From Mesorhizobium sp. L-2-11 (lineage in GTDB: Bacteria; Pseudomonadota; Alphaproteobacteria; Rhizobiales; Rhizobiaceae): a DNA stretch of 64,000 bases. The stretch covers positions 6,216,001 through 6,280,000 of the forward strand of contig NZ_AP023257.1 of NCBI RefSeq assembly GCF_016756595.1, given 5' to 3'. Below are positions 27,157-36,023 of the stretch, piece by piece (position 1 is the first letter of the stretch; every line of letters begins with the position of its first letter). The position numbers were made by a program, and so were the translations under genes. The notes under the pieces were generated by a model. The model was given only the letters and a program-made list of their open reading frames with translations, was not told the DNA's origin and made no database searches.

Positions 27157-27420
27157 ATGGCAAGTCTCATCCCCTGCCCCCATTGCGGCTCCCGGCCGAA
27201 GGAAGAATTCACCGTGAAGGGCGCGGCGCTCGCCCGGCCCGCGCCCGACGCCGGCAAGGAAGCCTGGGTGGACTATGTCTATCTGCGCGACAACCCGCGT
27301 GGTGTCTATGAGGAATACTGGCACCATACCTCCGGCTGCCGCCGCTGGCTGGTGGTGACCCGCGATACCGCCACCCACGAGATAGAAGCGAGCCGCGATG
27401 CGGCGCTCGCGCAAGGATAG
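27157..27420 (+). CDS. soxD: Sarcosine oxidase delta subunit SoxD
   Basis: An 87-residue zinc-binding subunit: CPHCGSRPKEEF at the N-terminus, then WHHTSGCRRWLVVTRDT, which gives the Cys/Cys/His/Cys site. It begins 19 bases after soxB and ends 6 bases before soxA. Confidence 0.95.
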   Translation: MASLIPCPHCGSRPKEEFTVKGAALARPAPDAGKEAWVDYVYLRDNPRGVYEEYWHHTSGCRRWLVVTRDTATHEIEASRDAALAQG

Positions 27421-27426
27421 GCGCCC

Positions 27427-30396
27427 ATGACATCGTACCGTTTGCAGAATGGCGGCATTATCGACCGCCAGGCGAGCCTGTCTTTTTCCTTTGATGGCAA
27501 AAGAATGCTCGGCTTTGCCGGCGACAGCCTCGCCTCGGCGCTGCTCGCCAACGGACAGCTTCTGGTCGGTCGCAGCTTCAAGTATCACCGTCCGCGTGGC
27601 ATCCTGACCGCCGGTGCCGCCGAGCCGAATGCGCTGGTGACCATCGGTCGGGGCGGCCGCACCGAGCCGAATACCCGCGCCACCATGCAGGAGCTATTTC
27701 AGGGACTGGAAGCGAAGAGCCAGAACCGCTGGCCGTCACTTGATTTCGACATCGGCTCGCTGAACAGCCTGTTGTCGCCCTTCCTCGGCGCCGGCTTCTA
27801 CTACAAGACATTCATGTGGCCGGCCCCATTCTGGGAAAAGGTTTACGAGCCCTTCATCCGCAAGGCCGCCGGTCTCGGCAAGGCAAGCTATGAGGCGGAT
27901 CCGGATACCTATGAGAAATGCTGGGCGCATTGCGACCTTCTGATCATCGGCGCCGGCCCTGCCGGCCTTGCCGCTGCGCTGACTGCCGGACGATCCGGCG
28001 CGCGGGTGATCCTGGCCGACGAGCATTCGATGCTCGGCGGTTCGCTCCTGTCGGAAACAGCCAGGATCGGCGACGCGACCGCGGTGGAATTCGTCCGCCA
28101 AATGACGGCCGAGCTGGAATCGCTCCCGAACATACGCATCCTCGACCGCACCACTGTGTTCGGCTGGTACGACGGCAACGTGTTCGGCGCGGTCGAACGA
28201 GTGCAGAAGCACGTCGCTTTGCCGCAGGCGAAACTCCCGGTCGAGCGGCTGTGGCGCATCGCCGCGAAGCAGGCGCTTCTGGCGACCGGTGCCGAGGGAC
28301 GCCCGTTGGTCTTCGGCGGCAACGACATTCCGGGCGTGATGATGGCAGGCGCGATGCGCACCTATCTCAATCGCTATGGCGTTGCGCCCGGCCGTGAGGT
28401 GGCGATCTTTACCACGAACGACAGCGGCTATGCGCTCGCTCTTGATCTCGAAGCGCGGGGCATCGTGCCTGTGGCGATCATCGACAGTCGCGCAGAAGGC
28501 TGTCCGGCCTATGCAGGCAGGGGACGGGTCCTCAAGGGTGCGCTAGTATCGGATGCCAAGGGCGGCAAGGCCCTCTCGGCCATCGAAATTTTGAAGGGCG
28601 GCTCCAAGGAAACCCTGAAAGTAGATGCGCTCGCGGTGGCCGGCGGCTTCAGCCCCATCATTCATATTGCCTGCCATCGTGGCGGCAAGCCCGTTTGGTC
28701 CGACGAGCAGGCTGCATTTCTTGCGCCGGAGAGGCTGAACGGTTTGCAGCTGGCAGGCGCGGCCTTAGGCGCGGCGGGCATTGCCGCTTCGCTGGCAATA
28801 GGCGCAGCCAAAGCCTCGGTTATGGTCTCAGACATGGGCTTCTCGGCGACGCCGGTCAGTTTAGGTACGGTTGAAGGCGACATGGCAGCGCAGACGCGTC
28901 CGACCAAGGCGCTGTGGACCATTCCGGGCGTCAAGGGCAAGGCCTTTGTCGACTTCCAGAACGATATACATCGCAAGGATCTCGGCCTCGCCGTGCAGGA
29001 AGGCTATGGCGACGTGGAGCTGGCCAAGCGCTACACGACGTTGGGCATGGCGACCGATCAGGGCAAGCTCTCCAACGTCAACGCCATTGGTCTGCTCGCC
29101 GAAGCGCGCGGCGTCTCGCCTGCGGATGTCGGCACGACGACCTTCCGTCCCTTCTATACGCCGGTCTCCTTCGGAGCGCTCACCGGCGCCTATCACGGTT
29201 TCCACTTTCAGCCGGTGCGCAAGTCGCCGCTGCATGACTGGGCCAAGAAAAACGACGCGGTCTTTGTCGAGACCGGCCTCTGGTATCGTTCCTCCTGGTT
29301 CCGACGTTACGGCGAGACAACCTGGCGCGAAAGTGTCGACCGCGAAGTCAAGAACGCCCGCATCAATGCCGGCCTTTGTGATGTGTCCATGCTTGGCAAG
29401 ATCGAGGTCTGCGGCAAAGATGCCGCCGAATTCCTCAAGCGCGTCTATTCAAACGCCTTTTTGAAACTGCCGGTCGGCAAGGCGCGCTATGGCCTGATGT
29501 TGCGTGAAGACGGCATGATCCATGACGACGGCACGACCAGCCGCCTGTCGGACCATCATTTTTTCATGACCACCACTACGGCTTATGCTGCAGGCGTCAT
29601 GAATCACCTCGAATTCTGCTCGCAGGCATTGTGGCCGGAACTCGACGTACGGCTTGCGTCGGCAACCGACCAGTGGGCGCAGATGGCGATCGCCGGGCCG
29701 AAATCCCGAACGATCCTGCAGAAGATCGTCGACGAAGATATTTCGAATGCGGCCTTCCCGTTCCTCGCTGCCAAGGAAGTGTCCCTGTTCGGCGGTCAGC
29801 TCCATGGCCGCCTGTTCCGGATCTCCTTCTCCGGCGAGCTGGCTTATGAAGTGGCGGTTCCAGCCGGCTATGGCGAAAGCGTCGCCGACGCGCTGATGGA
29901 GGCGGGCCGCGAGCACGGCATCCAGCCATATGGCGTCGAGGCGCTCGGCGTCATGCGAATCGAGAAGGGTCACGTCACCCATAACGAAATCAACGGGACC
30001 GTGGTGCCGGGCGATCTCGGCTTCGGCAAGATGGTGTCCGCCGCCAAGGAGGATTTCATTGGCAAGGCCATGGTGGGCCGCGAAGGACTTGTTGCGCCTG
30101 ACCGGCCGCAGCTCGTCGGTGTCATGCCGCTCGATTCTAGTACCTCCTTCCGCAATGGCTCGCATATCCTCGCAAAGGATGCGGCCCCCATACTCGAAAA
30201 CGGCCAGGGCTATGTCACCTCTTCAGCCTACTCGCCGCATGTTGGCTCCACGATCGGTCTGGCGCTCGTCAAGCGCGGTTCCGAGCGGCATGGCGAGGAA
30301 GTGATGATCTGGAATGGCCTGCGCGATGAGTTCACACGCGGCCGCCTCTGCCATCCGGTTTTCGTCGATTTAGAAAATGAGAAGCTTCATGTCTGA
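27427..30396 (+). CDS. soxA: Sarcosine oxidase alpha subunit SoxA
   Basis: A 989-residue subunit. From the N-terminus: a ferredoxin-like domain (KRMLGFAGDSLASALLANG), an NAD/FAD Rossmann domain starting LLIIGAGPAGLAAALTAG near residue 174, and a C-terminal aminomethyltransferase (GCV_T) folate domain from about residue 600. Length and order are those of the family. Its stop overlaps the soxG start. Confidence 0.96.
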   Translation: MTSYRLQNGGIIDRQASLSFSFDGKRMLGFAGDSLASALLANGQLLVGRSFKYHRPRGILTAGAAEPNALVTIGRGGRTEPNTRATMQELFQGLEAKSQNRWPSLDFDIGSLNSLLSPFLGAGFYYKTFMWPAPFWEKVYEPFIRKAAGLGKASYEADPDTYEKCWAHCDLLIIGAGPAGLAAALTAGRSGARVILADEHSMLGGSLLSETARIGDATAVEFVRQMTAELESLPNIRILDRTTVFGWYDGNVFGAVERVQKHVALPQAKLPVERLWRIAAKQALLATGAEGRPLVFGGNDIPGVMMAGAMRTYLNRYGVAPGREVAIFTTNDSGYALALDLEARGIVPVAIIDSRAEGCPAYAGRGRVLKGALVSDAKGGKALSAIEILKGGSKETLKVDALAVAGGFSPIIHIACHRGGKPVWSDEQAAFLAPERLNGLQLAGAALGAAGIAASLAIGAAKASVMVSDMGFSATPVSLGTVEGDMAAQTRPTKALWTIPGVKGKAFVDFQNDIHRKDLGLAVQEGYGDVELAKRYTTLGMATDQGKLSNVNAIGLLAEARGVSPADVGTTTFRPFYTPVSFGALTGAYHGFHFQPVRKSPLHDWAKKNDAVFVETGLWYRSSWFRRYGETTWRESVDREVKNARINAGLCDVSMLGKIEVCGKDAAEFLKRVYSNAFLKLPVGKARYGLMLREDGMIHDDGTTSRLSDHHFFMTTTTAYAAGVMNHLEFCSQALWPELDVRLASATDQWAQMAIAGPKSRTILQKIVDEDISNAAFPFLAAKEVSLFGGQLHGRLFRISFSGELAYEVAVPAGYGESVADALMEAGREHGIQPYGVEALGVMRIEKGHVTHNEINGTVVPGDLGFGKMVSAAKEDFIGKAMVGREGLVAPDRPQLVGVMPLDSSTSFRNGSHILAKDAAPILENGQGYVTSSAYSPHVGSTIGLALVKRGSERHGEEVMIWNGLRDEFTRGRLCHPVFVDLENEKLHV

Positions 30397-30922
30397 ATTC
30401 CGCGTCACCCTACGGCCCGCTCTGGCCACCATGCGTCCAATTGTTTCCGACCGGATCGCGCTAGAAGCATTGGCCGAAGGCCATGTCATTCATGTTCTCG
30501 GCAAGCCGGGCGACGAAGGTCTTGCTGCGCGTCTTGGGCTACTTTCCGACGGTTCGAAGCAGGCGGTTCGCGCCGGCGGCCCCGGCCAGTGGTTTCTCAT
30601 CGGCAATCGCATGAAATCACATGCGGAGCTTTCGGCGCTATTCCAAGCGCTAAAGCCGGACGCCTTTGGCGTCGACCAAAGCCAGGGCCGCGTTCGAATG
30701 CTGGCGAAAGGCCCCATGGTCGAGCGGGTGCTGGCTAAGGGCACCGCGGTCGATCTGTCGCTTGCCGCGTTCCCGGTCGGTCACTCGACGACCACGCTGA
30801 TTGGCCACATCGCGGCGCACGTGACCCGCGTGGGCGACGACGCTTTCGAAATTATGGTTCTGCGCGGCTTTGCCGAAAGCCTGTGGGATGATCTTGCCCG
30901 CATGTGCGCTGAATACGTCTGA
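30389..30922 (+). CDS. soxG: Sarcosine oxidase gamma subunit SoxG
   Basis: A 177-residue subunit of the YgfZ/GcvT-like type (GPGQWFLIG, VDQSQGRVRM). I take the ATG at 30389 (MSEFRVTL), which overlaps the soxA stop by 8 bases, as the start. Confidence 0.93.
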   Translation: MSEFRVTLRPALATMRPIVSDRIALEALAEGHVIHVLGKPGDEGLAARLGLLSDGSKQAVRAGGPGQWFLIGNRMKSHAELSALFQALKPDAFGVDQSQGRVRMLAKGPMVERVLAKGTAVDLSLAAFPVGHSTTTLIGHIAAHVTRVGDDAFEIMVLRGFAESLWDDLARMCAEYV

Positions 30923-31026
30923 AAACGGAAAGCTTCCATGACAATCATTATCGTAGGCGTGATCAGCTCCCCACGTGATCTCGGAGTGTCGGATACTATT
31001 GTCGGCGTTGAGGCGAGAGTATTGCG

Positions 31027-31400
31027 ATGTCGGATGCAGTCAGGCTTAGTGTCGGGCTTGAAGCCTTCAGCGGCTATCGGAGGATCGAGCTGATTTCTGG
31101 CCACCGGCAGCATCGGGCGTGATCGGACGACGAGAAGGCGAAGCGGGCGCGAACATCTTGGAGGTGATCATAATGGCGTCAGCCGAGGCCTGTCGACGGT
31201 TTGCGCCGCGTCGCTGGCGTTGTCCGCGCGAGGGGTATGCCTACCCAGTTTCATTCCGGTCGAGGTCGAGGTAGCGCCGCGCGAGCCGATGGCGCCTGCG
31301 GGATTGACGTCGACCTTCGGGCGGGACGTGTTGCGTTTCGCGGCGGCATCGCCCCGCGCATTGGCCGCGGTCCTGCCGCACCGCGAAATGTGGAGCAGCA
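31027..31400 (+). pseudogene. IS66-family tnpA (orf1) remnant
   Basis: Between soxG and purU the sequence reads SDAVRLSVGLEAFSGYRRIE, LISGHRQHRA, a TGA in place of the usual Trp, then SDDEKA, and in another frame NGVSRGLSTV and FIPVEVEV. These match the YRRIELI-WSDDEKARIV-GVSRGLL-FVPVEV order of IS66 TnpA. Stops and frameshifts make it dead. It interrupts an otherwise tight sox-purU operon. The bases from 31400 to 31610 hold nothing I recognise. Confidence 0.62.
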
Positions 31401-31610
31401 AGACCGTCGTTGCAGTTATCCGGAGGGAACGTGGACCTGGAGCGTTTGGCGCGTCCTTAGTTGATCTCCTGACGCCGCCGGGTCGCAACGTTTGTTTTGG
31501 TCGGGTGACCTCATGCCCTGGACGACAGGCCGGGCTCCGAAAGCTTCGAGCGTGGCCCACCTTCTCACAAAGAAGCGAACCTTGTTTCCCACAACCCGTA
31601 AAGGCAACGA

Positions 31611-32495
31611 ATGACCACTTATGTCCTGACAGCAACGTGTCAATCAACGCGAGGAATAGTAGCCGCCGTATCCAGTTTTCTTTGCGAACTGGGTTGCAAT
31701 ATCGTCGATAGCTCGCAATTCGACGATCTTAGCACTGGCCGCTTCTTTATGCGCGTCTCATTCATATCCGAGGACGGGCAACGAGCCGAAGCACTCGCCG
31801 AGGAGCTAAGACCAATCGCCGAAAAATTTCAAATGGAAGCAGAGCTTCACATACCAACGCAAAGGATGAAGGCGCTATTGATGGTCTCGCGCTTTGGCCA
31901 TTGCCTCAACGACCTTCTGTATCGTTGGCGGATTGGGGCTCTGCCGATCGACATCGTTGGCGTCGTCTCAAATCATTTCGACTACCAAAAGGTCGTGGTG
32001 AACCATGACATTCCCTTTCACCACATTAAGGTGACGAAGGAAAACAAGCCGCAGGCCGAAGCCCAGATCATACAGTTGGTTGAAAGCTCAGGCACCGAAC
32101 TGATCGTGCTTGCTCGCTACATGCAGGTGCTGTCGGATGCCATGTGCCACAAGATGTCGGGCAAGATAATCAACATCCATCACTCTTTCCTGCCGAGCTT
32201 CAAGGGCGCCAACCCCTACAAGCAGGCTTATGAGCGCGGCGTCAAGCTGATCGGGGCTACGGCGCATTATGTCACTGCCGATCTCGATGAGGGCCCGATT
32301 ATCGAACAGGACACGGTTCGCGTTACCCACGCCCAAAGCGCGGAAGACTATGTCTCGATAGGCCGGGACGTTGAAAGTCAAGTCCTTGCACGGGCAGTCC
32401 ACGCCCATATCCATCACCGCGTCTTCTTGAACGGCAACCGCACCGTCGTCTTCCCGGCGAGCCCGGGAAGTTACGCCTCCGAACGCATGGGTTGA
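31611..32495 (+). CDS. purU: Formyltetrahydrofolate deformylase PurU
   Basis: Hydrolyses 10-formyl-THF to formate and THF. The 294-residue protein has an N-terminal ACT domain (about 1-80, YVLTATCQSTRGIVAAVSSF) and a formyltransferase domain with the catalytic NIHHSFLPSF, GATAHYV and LDEGPII motifs. In rhizobia purU and folD often follow soxBDAG to recycle the C1 unit released from sarcosine. Here the folD behind it is broken. Confidence 0.95.
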   Translation: MTTYVLTATCQSTRGIVAAVSSFLCELGCNIVDSSQFDDLSTGRFFMRVSFISEDGQRAEALAEELRPIAEKFQMEAELHIPTQRMKALLMVSRFGHCLNDLLYRWRIGALPIDIVGVVSNHFDYQKVVVNHDIPFHHIKVTKENKPQAEAQIIQLVESSGTELIVLARYMQVLSDAMCHKMSGKIINIHHSFLPSFKGANPYKQAYERGVKLIGATAHYVTADLDEGPIIEQDTVRVTHAQSAEDYVSIGRDVESQVLARAVHAHIHHRVFLNGNRTVVFPASPGSYASERMG

Positions 32496-32497
32496 AT

Positions 32498-32819
32498 ATG
32501 ACGATAGTCGACGGGAAACAGGTTGCCGCATCCGTGATCGATATAATGGAGGCCGCGGCTGCGGCGCTTGAGAGCAGAATGGCGTGAAGACCCTCCCTGC
32601 CGTCACCTCGTCGGTGACGACCCAGCGAGCCGCACTTACATTTGTTCCGGCAGCCGCAAAGGGCAAGGAGCGGCTTAAGCTCGGTGCAGCACGCCCTCGC
32701 CGCCGAGACCAGCCAGGAAGATCTCACAAGTTTGGTGAATTACCGTAGCCTCCGGCGAAGCGATCACCGGATAGCTACGAAGAACCTGAATGCCGATAAG
32801 ACCATGCACGCCCTCCTAG
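32498..32819 (+). pseudogene. folD: folD 5' remnant, cut by an IS701-family insertion
   Basis: Starts MTIVDGKQVAASVIDIMEAA, the FolD N-terminus, two bases after the purU stop. It then shifts frame: GDDPASRTYICSGSRKGQG, SQEDLTSLVN and LNADKTMHALLV correspond in order to FolD's VGEDPAS-YV-K, TQEELLxLI and LNADxxxHGILVQ blocks. The sequence breaks at CTAG (32816-32819). A continuation, VQLPLPRLPDGQ, follows the insertions from 35716. Both frameshifts and IS insertions inactivate it. Confidence 0.75.
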
Positions 32820-34344
32820 TACTACTGCGTCATAAATTGCGAGCCTGACGCGGACTGTCCATTGCCCTTATGCAGCACGGACATCGTTGCAGACGGTTGG
32901 CCAGGGCCACAGTCAGGCGTCGCCTGAGGGTCGGGATCGAGGTCGGGACGTGCCGCTCTGGTCGGATCGGAGGATCCGCGGGGTCGATAACCGTCGGGAA
33001 GACCAGGTGTTTGGCGGCCCTGGGCGCGAGCTGGAGCCGAGGGAATCGTCTCCCTCAGAGAGACCAGGAAGCCATAGGCGGCGATACAGAGGCTGGCGTG
33101 GTGGTGGAAGCCCCGCCACCCTCGGCCTTCGTAGTGGCTCAGTCCCAGCTCCTGCTTGAGTTCCTGATAGTCTCGCTCGATCCGCCAACGCAGCTTGGCG
33201 GTGTCGACCAGCTGGGTGATCGTAGCGTCGGCCGGCAAGGTGGAGAGCCAATACTTGCTCGGCTCGACCTCGCCTTCAGGCCACTCGATCAGGAGCCACT
33301 CTTCGGCGTGAGCCTCGGGCCGATTGTAGTCCCTGGAGGCCGGCCGCAAGCGCACGGCGGCGAAGCGGGAATTGAGCTCGGTGTTGGTTCCTTCACGCCA
33401 GGCGATCGTGCGCCAGGTCTTGGCGTCGAACTCCTCGGCCAGGGCCTTGGCCGAGATCGGCTTGTGTTTGTCGGTTCGGCCGACCCGAGACGGCGGCCGG
33501 CCTCTTCCGCTCCAAGGCTTGGGCGGCAGCGGGCTCTCGCCTGGGCGCCAGACGCTGAGGGTGGGCTGAACGCCGACAACATAGGTCAGACCGAGCTCGG
33601 ACAGACCGGCGCGGAAACTACCGTCGGCGCCATATCCGGCGTCGGCGAGAACCACGCCGGGCGCGACGCCCTCGGCCTTGGCCGTCCTGATCTGCTCGAG
33701 CGCGATCTGCGGCTTGGTCTGGAACGTGATCGCCGCCGGAATCTTGGCCTTCTTGCGTTGTTCCGGATCCTCCGCCCAGCTGTGCGGGAGATACAATTCG
33801 TAGGCGATCGGAAGCGAGGCTGCGTCATTCGCGATCGATAGGCTAACCGCAATCTGACAGTTGTCCTGCTTGCCCAACTGGCCGCAATACTGGCGCGCTA
33901 CGCCCACCGAGTGCTTGCCCTTCTTGGGAAAGCCCGTGTCGTCGACGATCCACGCCCGGATCGGTCCACGCCGCTCGATCCGTGGAAGAACCCAGTCGCG
34001 AACCCGCGCCAGCAAGGCCGCGTCCGACCACGGCGCCTGTCCCACGAAATGCAGCAGAGACTGATGCTTGGCCGCCACCCGCGACGGCGCCGTGACGGCC
34101 GCCAACGGCTCCACGCTCTTGCGCTCGATCGGCATTAGAAGTCCCAGGCAATAATCCTTCAGCGGCTCAGCTCTGTCGGCGTGGCCGATCACCCCGATCA
34201 AGCATCGATATAGGCGTCGAACGCCGCTTCACTCTCCGCAGTCCAGTTGGTCATGGCGCGCTTCCCTGATCACGAATCAGCACGCTAACAAATCCGCAGC
34301 CAGCGCGAATCCCCCCGCACCCGCGACTTTCTGACTCAGTAAGA
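32820..34344 (-). mobile_element. IS701-family insertion sequence, 1525 bp, CTAG target duplication
   Basis: The ends TACTACTGCGTCATAAA (left) and, on the other strand, TCTTACTGAGTCAGAAA (right) are imperfect inverted repeats. CTAG flanks both sides (32816-32819 and 34345-34348), a 4-base target duplication. One transposase gene fills the element and its stop codon lies within the left repeat. It is inserted in the folD remnant. Confidence 0.82.
32822..34255 (-). pseudogene. IS701-family DDE transposase with an N-terminal frameshift
   Basis: The product matches the IS701 transposase group: IVDDTGFPKKGKHSVGVARQ, GVVLADAGYGADGSFR and LRWRIERDYQELKQELGLSHYEGR hold the catalytic Asp, Asp and Glu. 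The natural ATG at 34255 opens MTNWTAESEAAFDAYIDA and then hits TGA. One missing base near 34202 separates it from the long frame, which continues ALIGVIGHADRAEPL-style from a TTG at 34201. Either the copy is inactive or it uses the TTG start. Confidence 0.72.
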
Positions 34345-34349
34345 CTAGT

Positions 34350-35245
34350 CTAGTAGGCTGTTGAAGAAGGAGCACGTTTGGCCTTGAGGATAGCCTCGTC
34401 GCCGTTGTGATAGGCGAAGGTGACGAGCAATTCGGCGGAGCCGTCGCCGGTGACCTCGTCCGTCTCATCGAAGCCCGCCCATGTGAAGAAGACGATGCCA
34501 TTGGTCTGCGGGTTCTTGGTCTTGGTGCGGGAATGGTCCACGTCCTCAACCGCCAGATAGAGCTCGTACTCGTGGTGTTCGGGATTGCCGCAATATTCAG
34601 TGCCGCGGTCGGTCAGCACCCGGCTTAGCTTCACCTCGTCGAAGAACGGCACCACGCGGTCTTGAGGAGATCGGCGGCGGTGATCGGCGTCTTGCGGTCA
34701 TAAATCCTGGCGAAGGCGACTTTCGAATAGGTGTCGAGGATGGTCTGCTGGTAAATGCGTCCGACCCCCTTCATGGCGCCGACATAGAAGGTGTCCTGGC
34801 CGCCGCAATAGCCCGGGCATTCAATCTCGAACTCACCATGTGCCTCCTTGTCCAGCTTGGCCTTTTCCAGTGCCGCCAATTGGCTCTCGGTGAGCACGAT
34901 ACCGTCCTGGGCGACCTTGGCCTCCAGCGCCTTCAGCCGCTTCTTCATCGTCTCCAGATCGTGACGCTGCCACACCCCGCGGACGCCCGACGGCGAGACC
35001 GAGTGGCCGAGCTTGCGCATTTCGTTGGCGATGCGGGTCTGCACATAGGCGGGATATTCCAGCGTCAGCTCGAGGATGATCGCCTCGATCTCCGGTGGCG
35101 TGCGGTTGGCCAACAGCGGCTTCCTGCGCGTCAGTTCCTGCAGCGCCAGTTCGCCACCGGTCTCGTAAAGCTCCTTGAAGCGGTAGAAGCTGTCGCGCGA
35201 ATAGCCCATTATCTTGCAGGGCTGGCTGACATTGCCGAGCTGTTT
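34350..35245 (-). pseudogene. IS481-like transposase, frameshifted, with a foreign C-terminus
   Basis: Reads [20 protein letters not shown] then [20 protein letters not shown] and VLTDRGTEYCGNPEHHEYEL, the N-terminal HTH and rve core of IS481 transposases. A frameshift separates the parts near 34650. After KTKNPQTNGI the normal tail is replaced by VFFTWAGFDETDEV and TFAYHNGDEAILKAKR, which does not belong to IS481 and which I cannot name. Non-functional. Confidence 0.65.
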
Positions 35246-35714
35246 GGCCAGCCAGCAACCCCACTTTGGCGCGGATGATCGCCCGATGACAGCCGGAACT
35301 TCGCCGCGATATCGCCCTCAGCAGCCGGTCGCGGTTCTTCGAGAAAACCGAATGGTCCCAGGCTGCATCGGAACAGGAGGTCGTATTCCAGCCGCTCCAT
35401 CAAAAGCCGTTCCGAGCGGATCGAATAGAACGCCTGCAACAGCATCGCTCGCAACAGCTTTTCCGGCGGGATCGACGACCGTCCGATCGGCGAGTACAGC
35501 GCCGTAAACTCCCGCTCCAACGCCGAAAGCGCCTCTTTCACAATCGCCCGAATACGGCGCGACGGATGATCGCGCCGAACCCGAGCCTCAAGGTCCACGT
35601 AGCTGAACAGTTCGCCCGTCTGTCCGTCACCGCCCCGCACGATTCACTCCTACCTCTTGGTGGTCAGAGTGAATCGCGAACCGGAGACTGTCGCGAGCCC
35701 TTTTCAACTGCCTG
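34354..35714 (-). mobile_element. Chimeric IS with matching ends (IS1182/IS5-like ends, IS481-like interior)
   Basis: Left end TAGGCTGTTGAAGAAGG and right end (other strand) CAGGCAGTTGAAAAGGG are inverted repeats. CTAG precedes the left end (34350-34353) and follows the right end (35715-35718). Inside, the right third encodes an IS1182/IS5-type transposase start and the rest an IS481-type transposase, so it appears to be a fusion of two IS elements carrying one pair of ends. It lies one base beyond the IS701 duplication and in the same folD target. Confidence 0.55.
35209..35640 (-). pseudogene. IS1182/IS5-like transposase N-terminal fragment
   Basis: The first roughly 110 codons (GELFSYVDLEARVRRDHPSR, LYSPIGRSSIPPEKLLRAML, YSIRSERLLMERLEYDLLF) are a typical N-terminus of this transposase group. 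Small indels then shift the frame (FSKNRDRLL appears in a second frame), and the sequence runs into the IS481-like part. The catalytic domain is missing. Confidence 0.7.
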
Positions 35715-35801
35715 CTAGTGCAGTTGCCGTTGCCTAGACTGCCTGATGGACAGGCAAAAACTCCCTGTTCATGGACTACTCAGAGTTTGCGGCAAAAACC
35801 C
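35715..35801 (+). pseudogene. Short folD continuation and unassigned sequence
   Basis: From the CTAG at 35715 the sequence reads LVQLPLPRLPDGQ, which continues the folD block HALLV interrupted at 32819 (FolD consensus HGILVQLPLP). After about 40 bases it is unrecognisable up to the left end of IS21-A at 35802. Confidence 0.55.
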
Positions 35802-35854
35802 TGTCAAGCGACACGAGGAATTGACCCCTTGGCGACATCAGGAACTGACCCCCT

Positions 35855-36013
35855 TCACTGGGTTGCTGTTTCGTTGGTTTCGGGCGCCGGTCCCGCCTTC
35901 TGCAGAAGACCGGACCGACGTTTTTCGCGGAGACGGTAGCTGTCGCCGCGGATGGTAATCACCGCCGAATGGTGAAGCAGGCGATCCAGGATCGCGGTGG
36001 CCACCACGGGATC
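35855..36013 (-). pseudogene. istB: istB of IS21-A, 3' part
   Basis: Reads DPVVATAILDRLLHHSAVIT, RGDSYRLREKRRSGLLQK and ends TGA at 35855, the C-terminus of an IstB helper ATPase. It joins exactly to the 5' part at 38641-39284 if the SR1 element is removed: the joint reads GGA GAT CCC (Gly-Asp-Pro). The restored protein would be 266 residues. Confidence 0.88.
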
Positions 36014-36023
36014 CGCGAATGCT

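Noticed and set aside
32870..33841. 323-residue plus-strand frame inside the IS701 element
   Set aside because: Exactly antisense to the transposase core, low-complexity composition; a shadow of the transposase.
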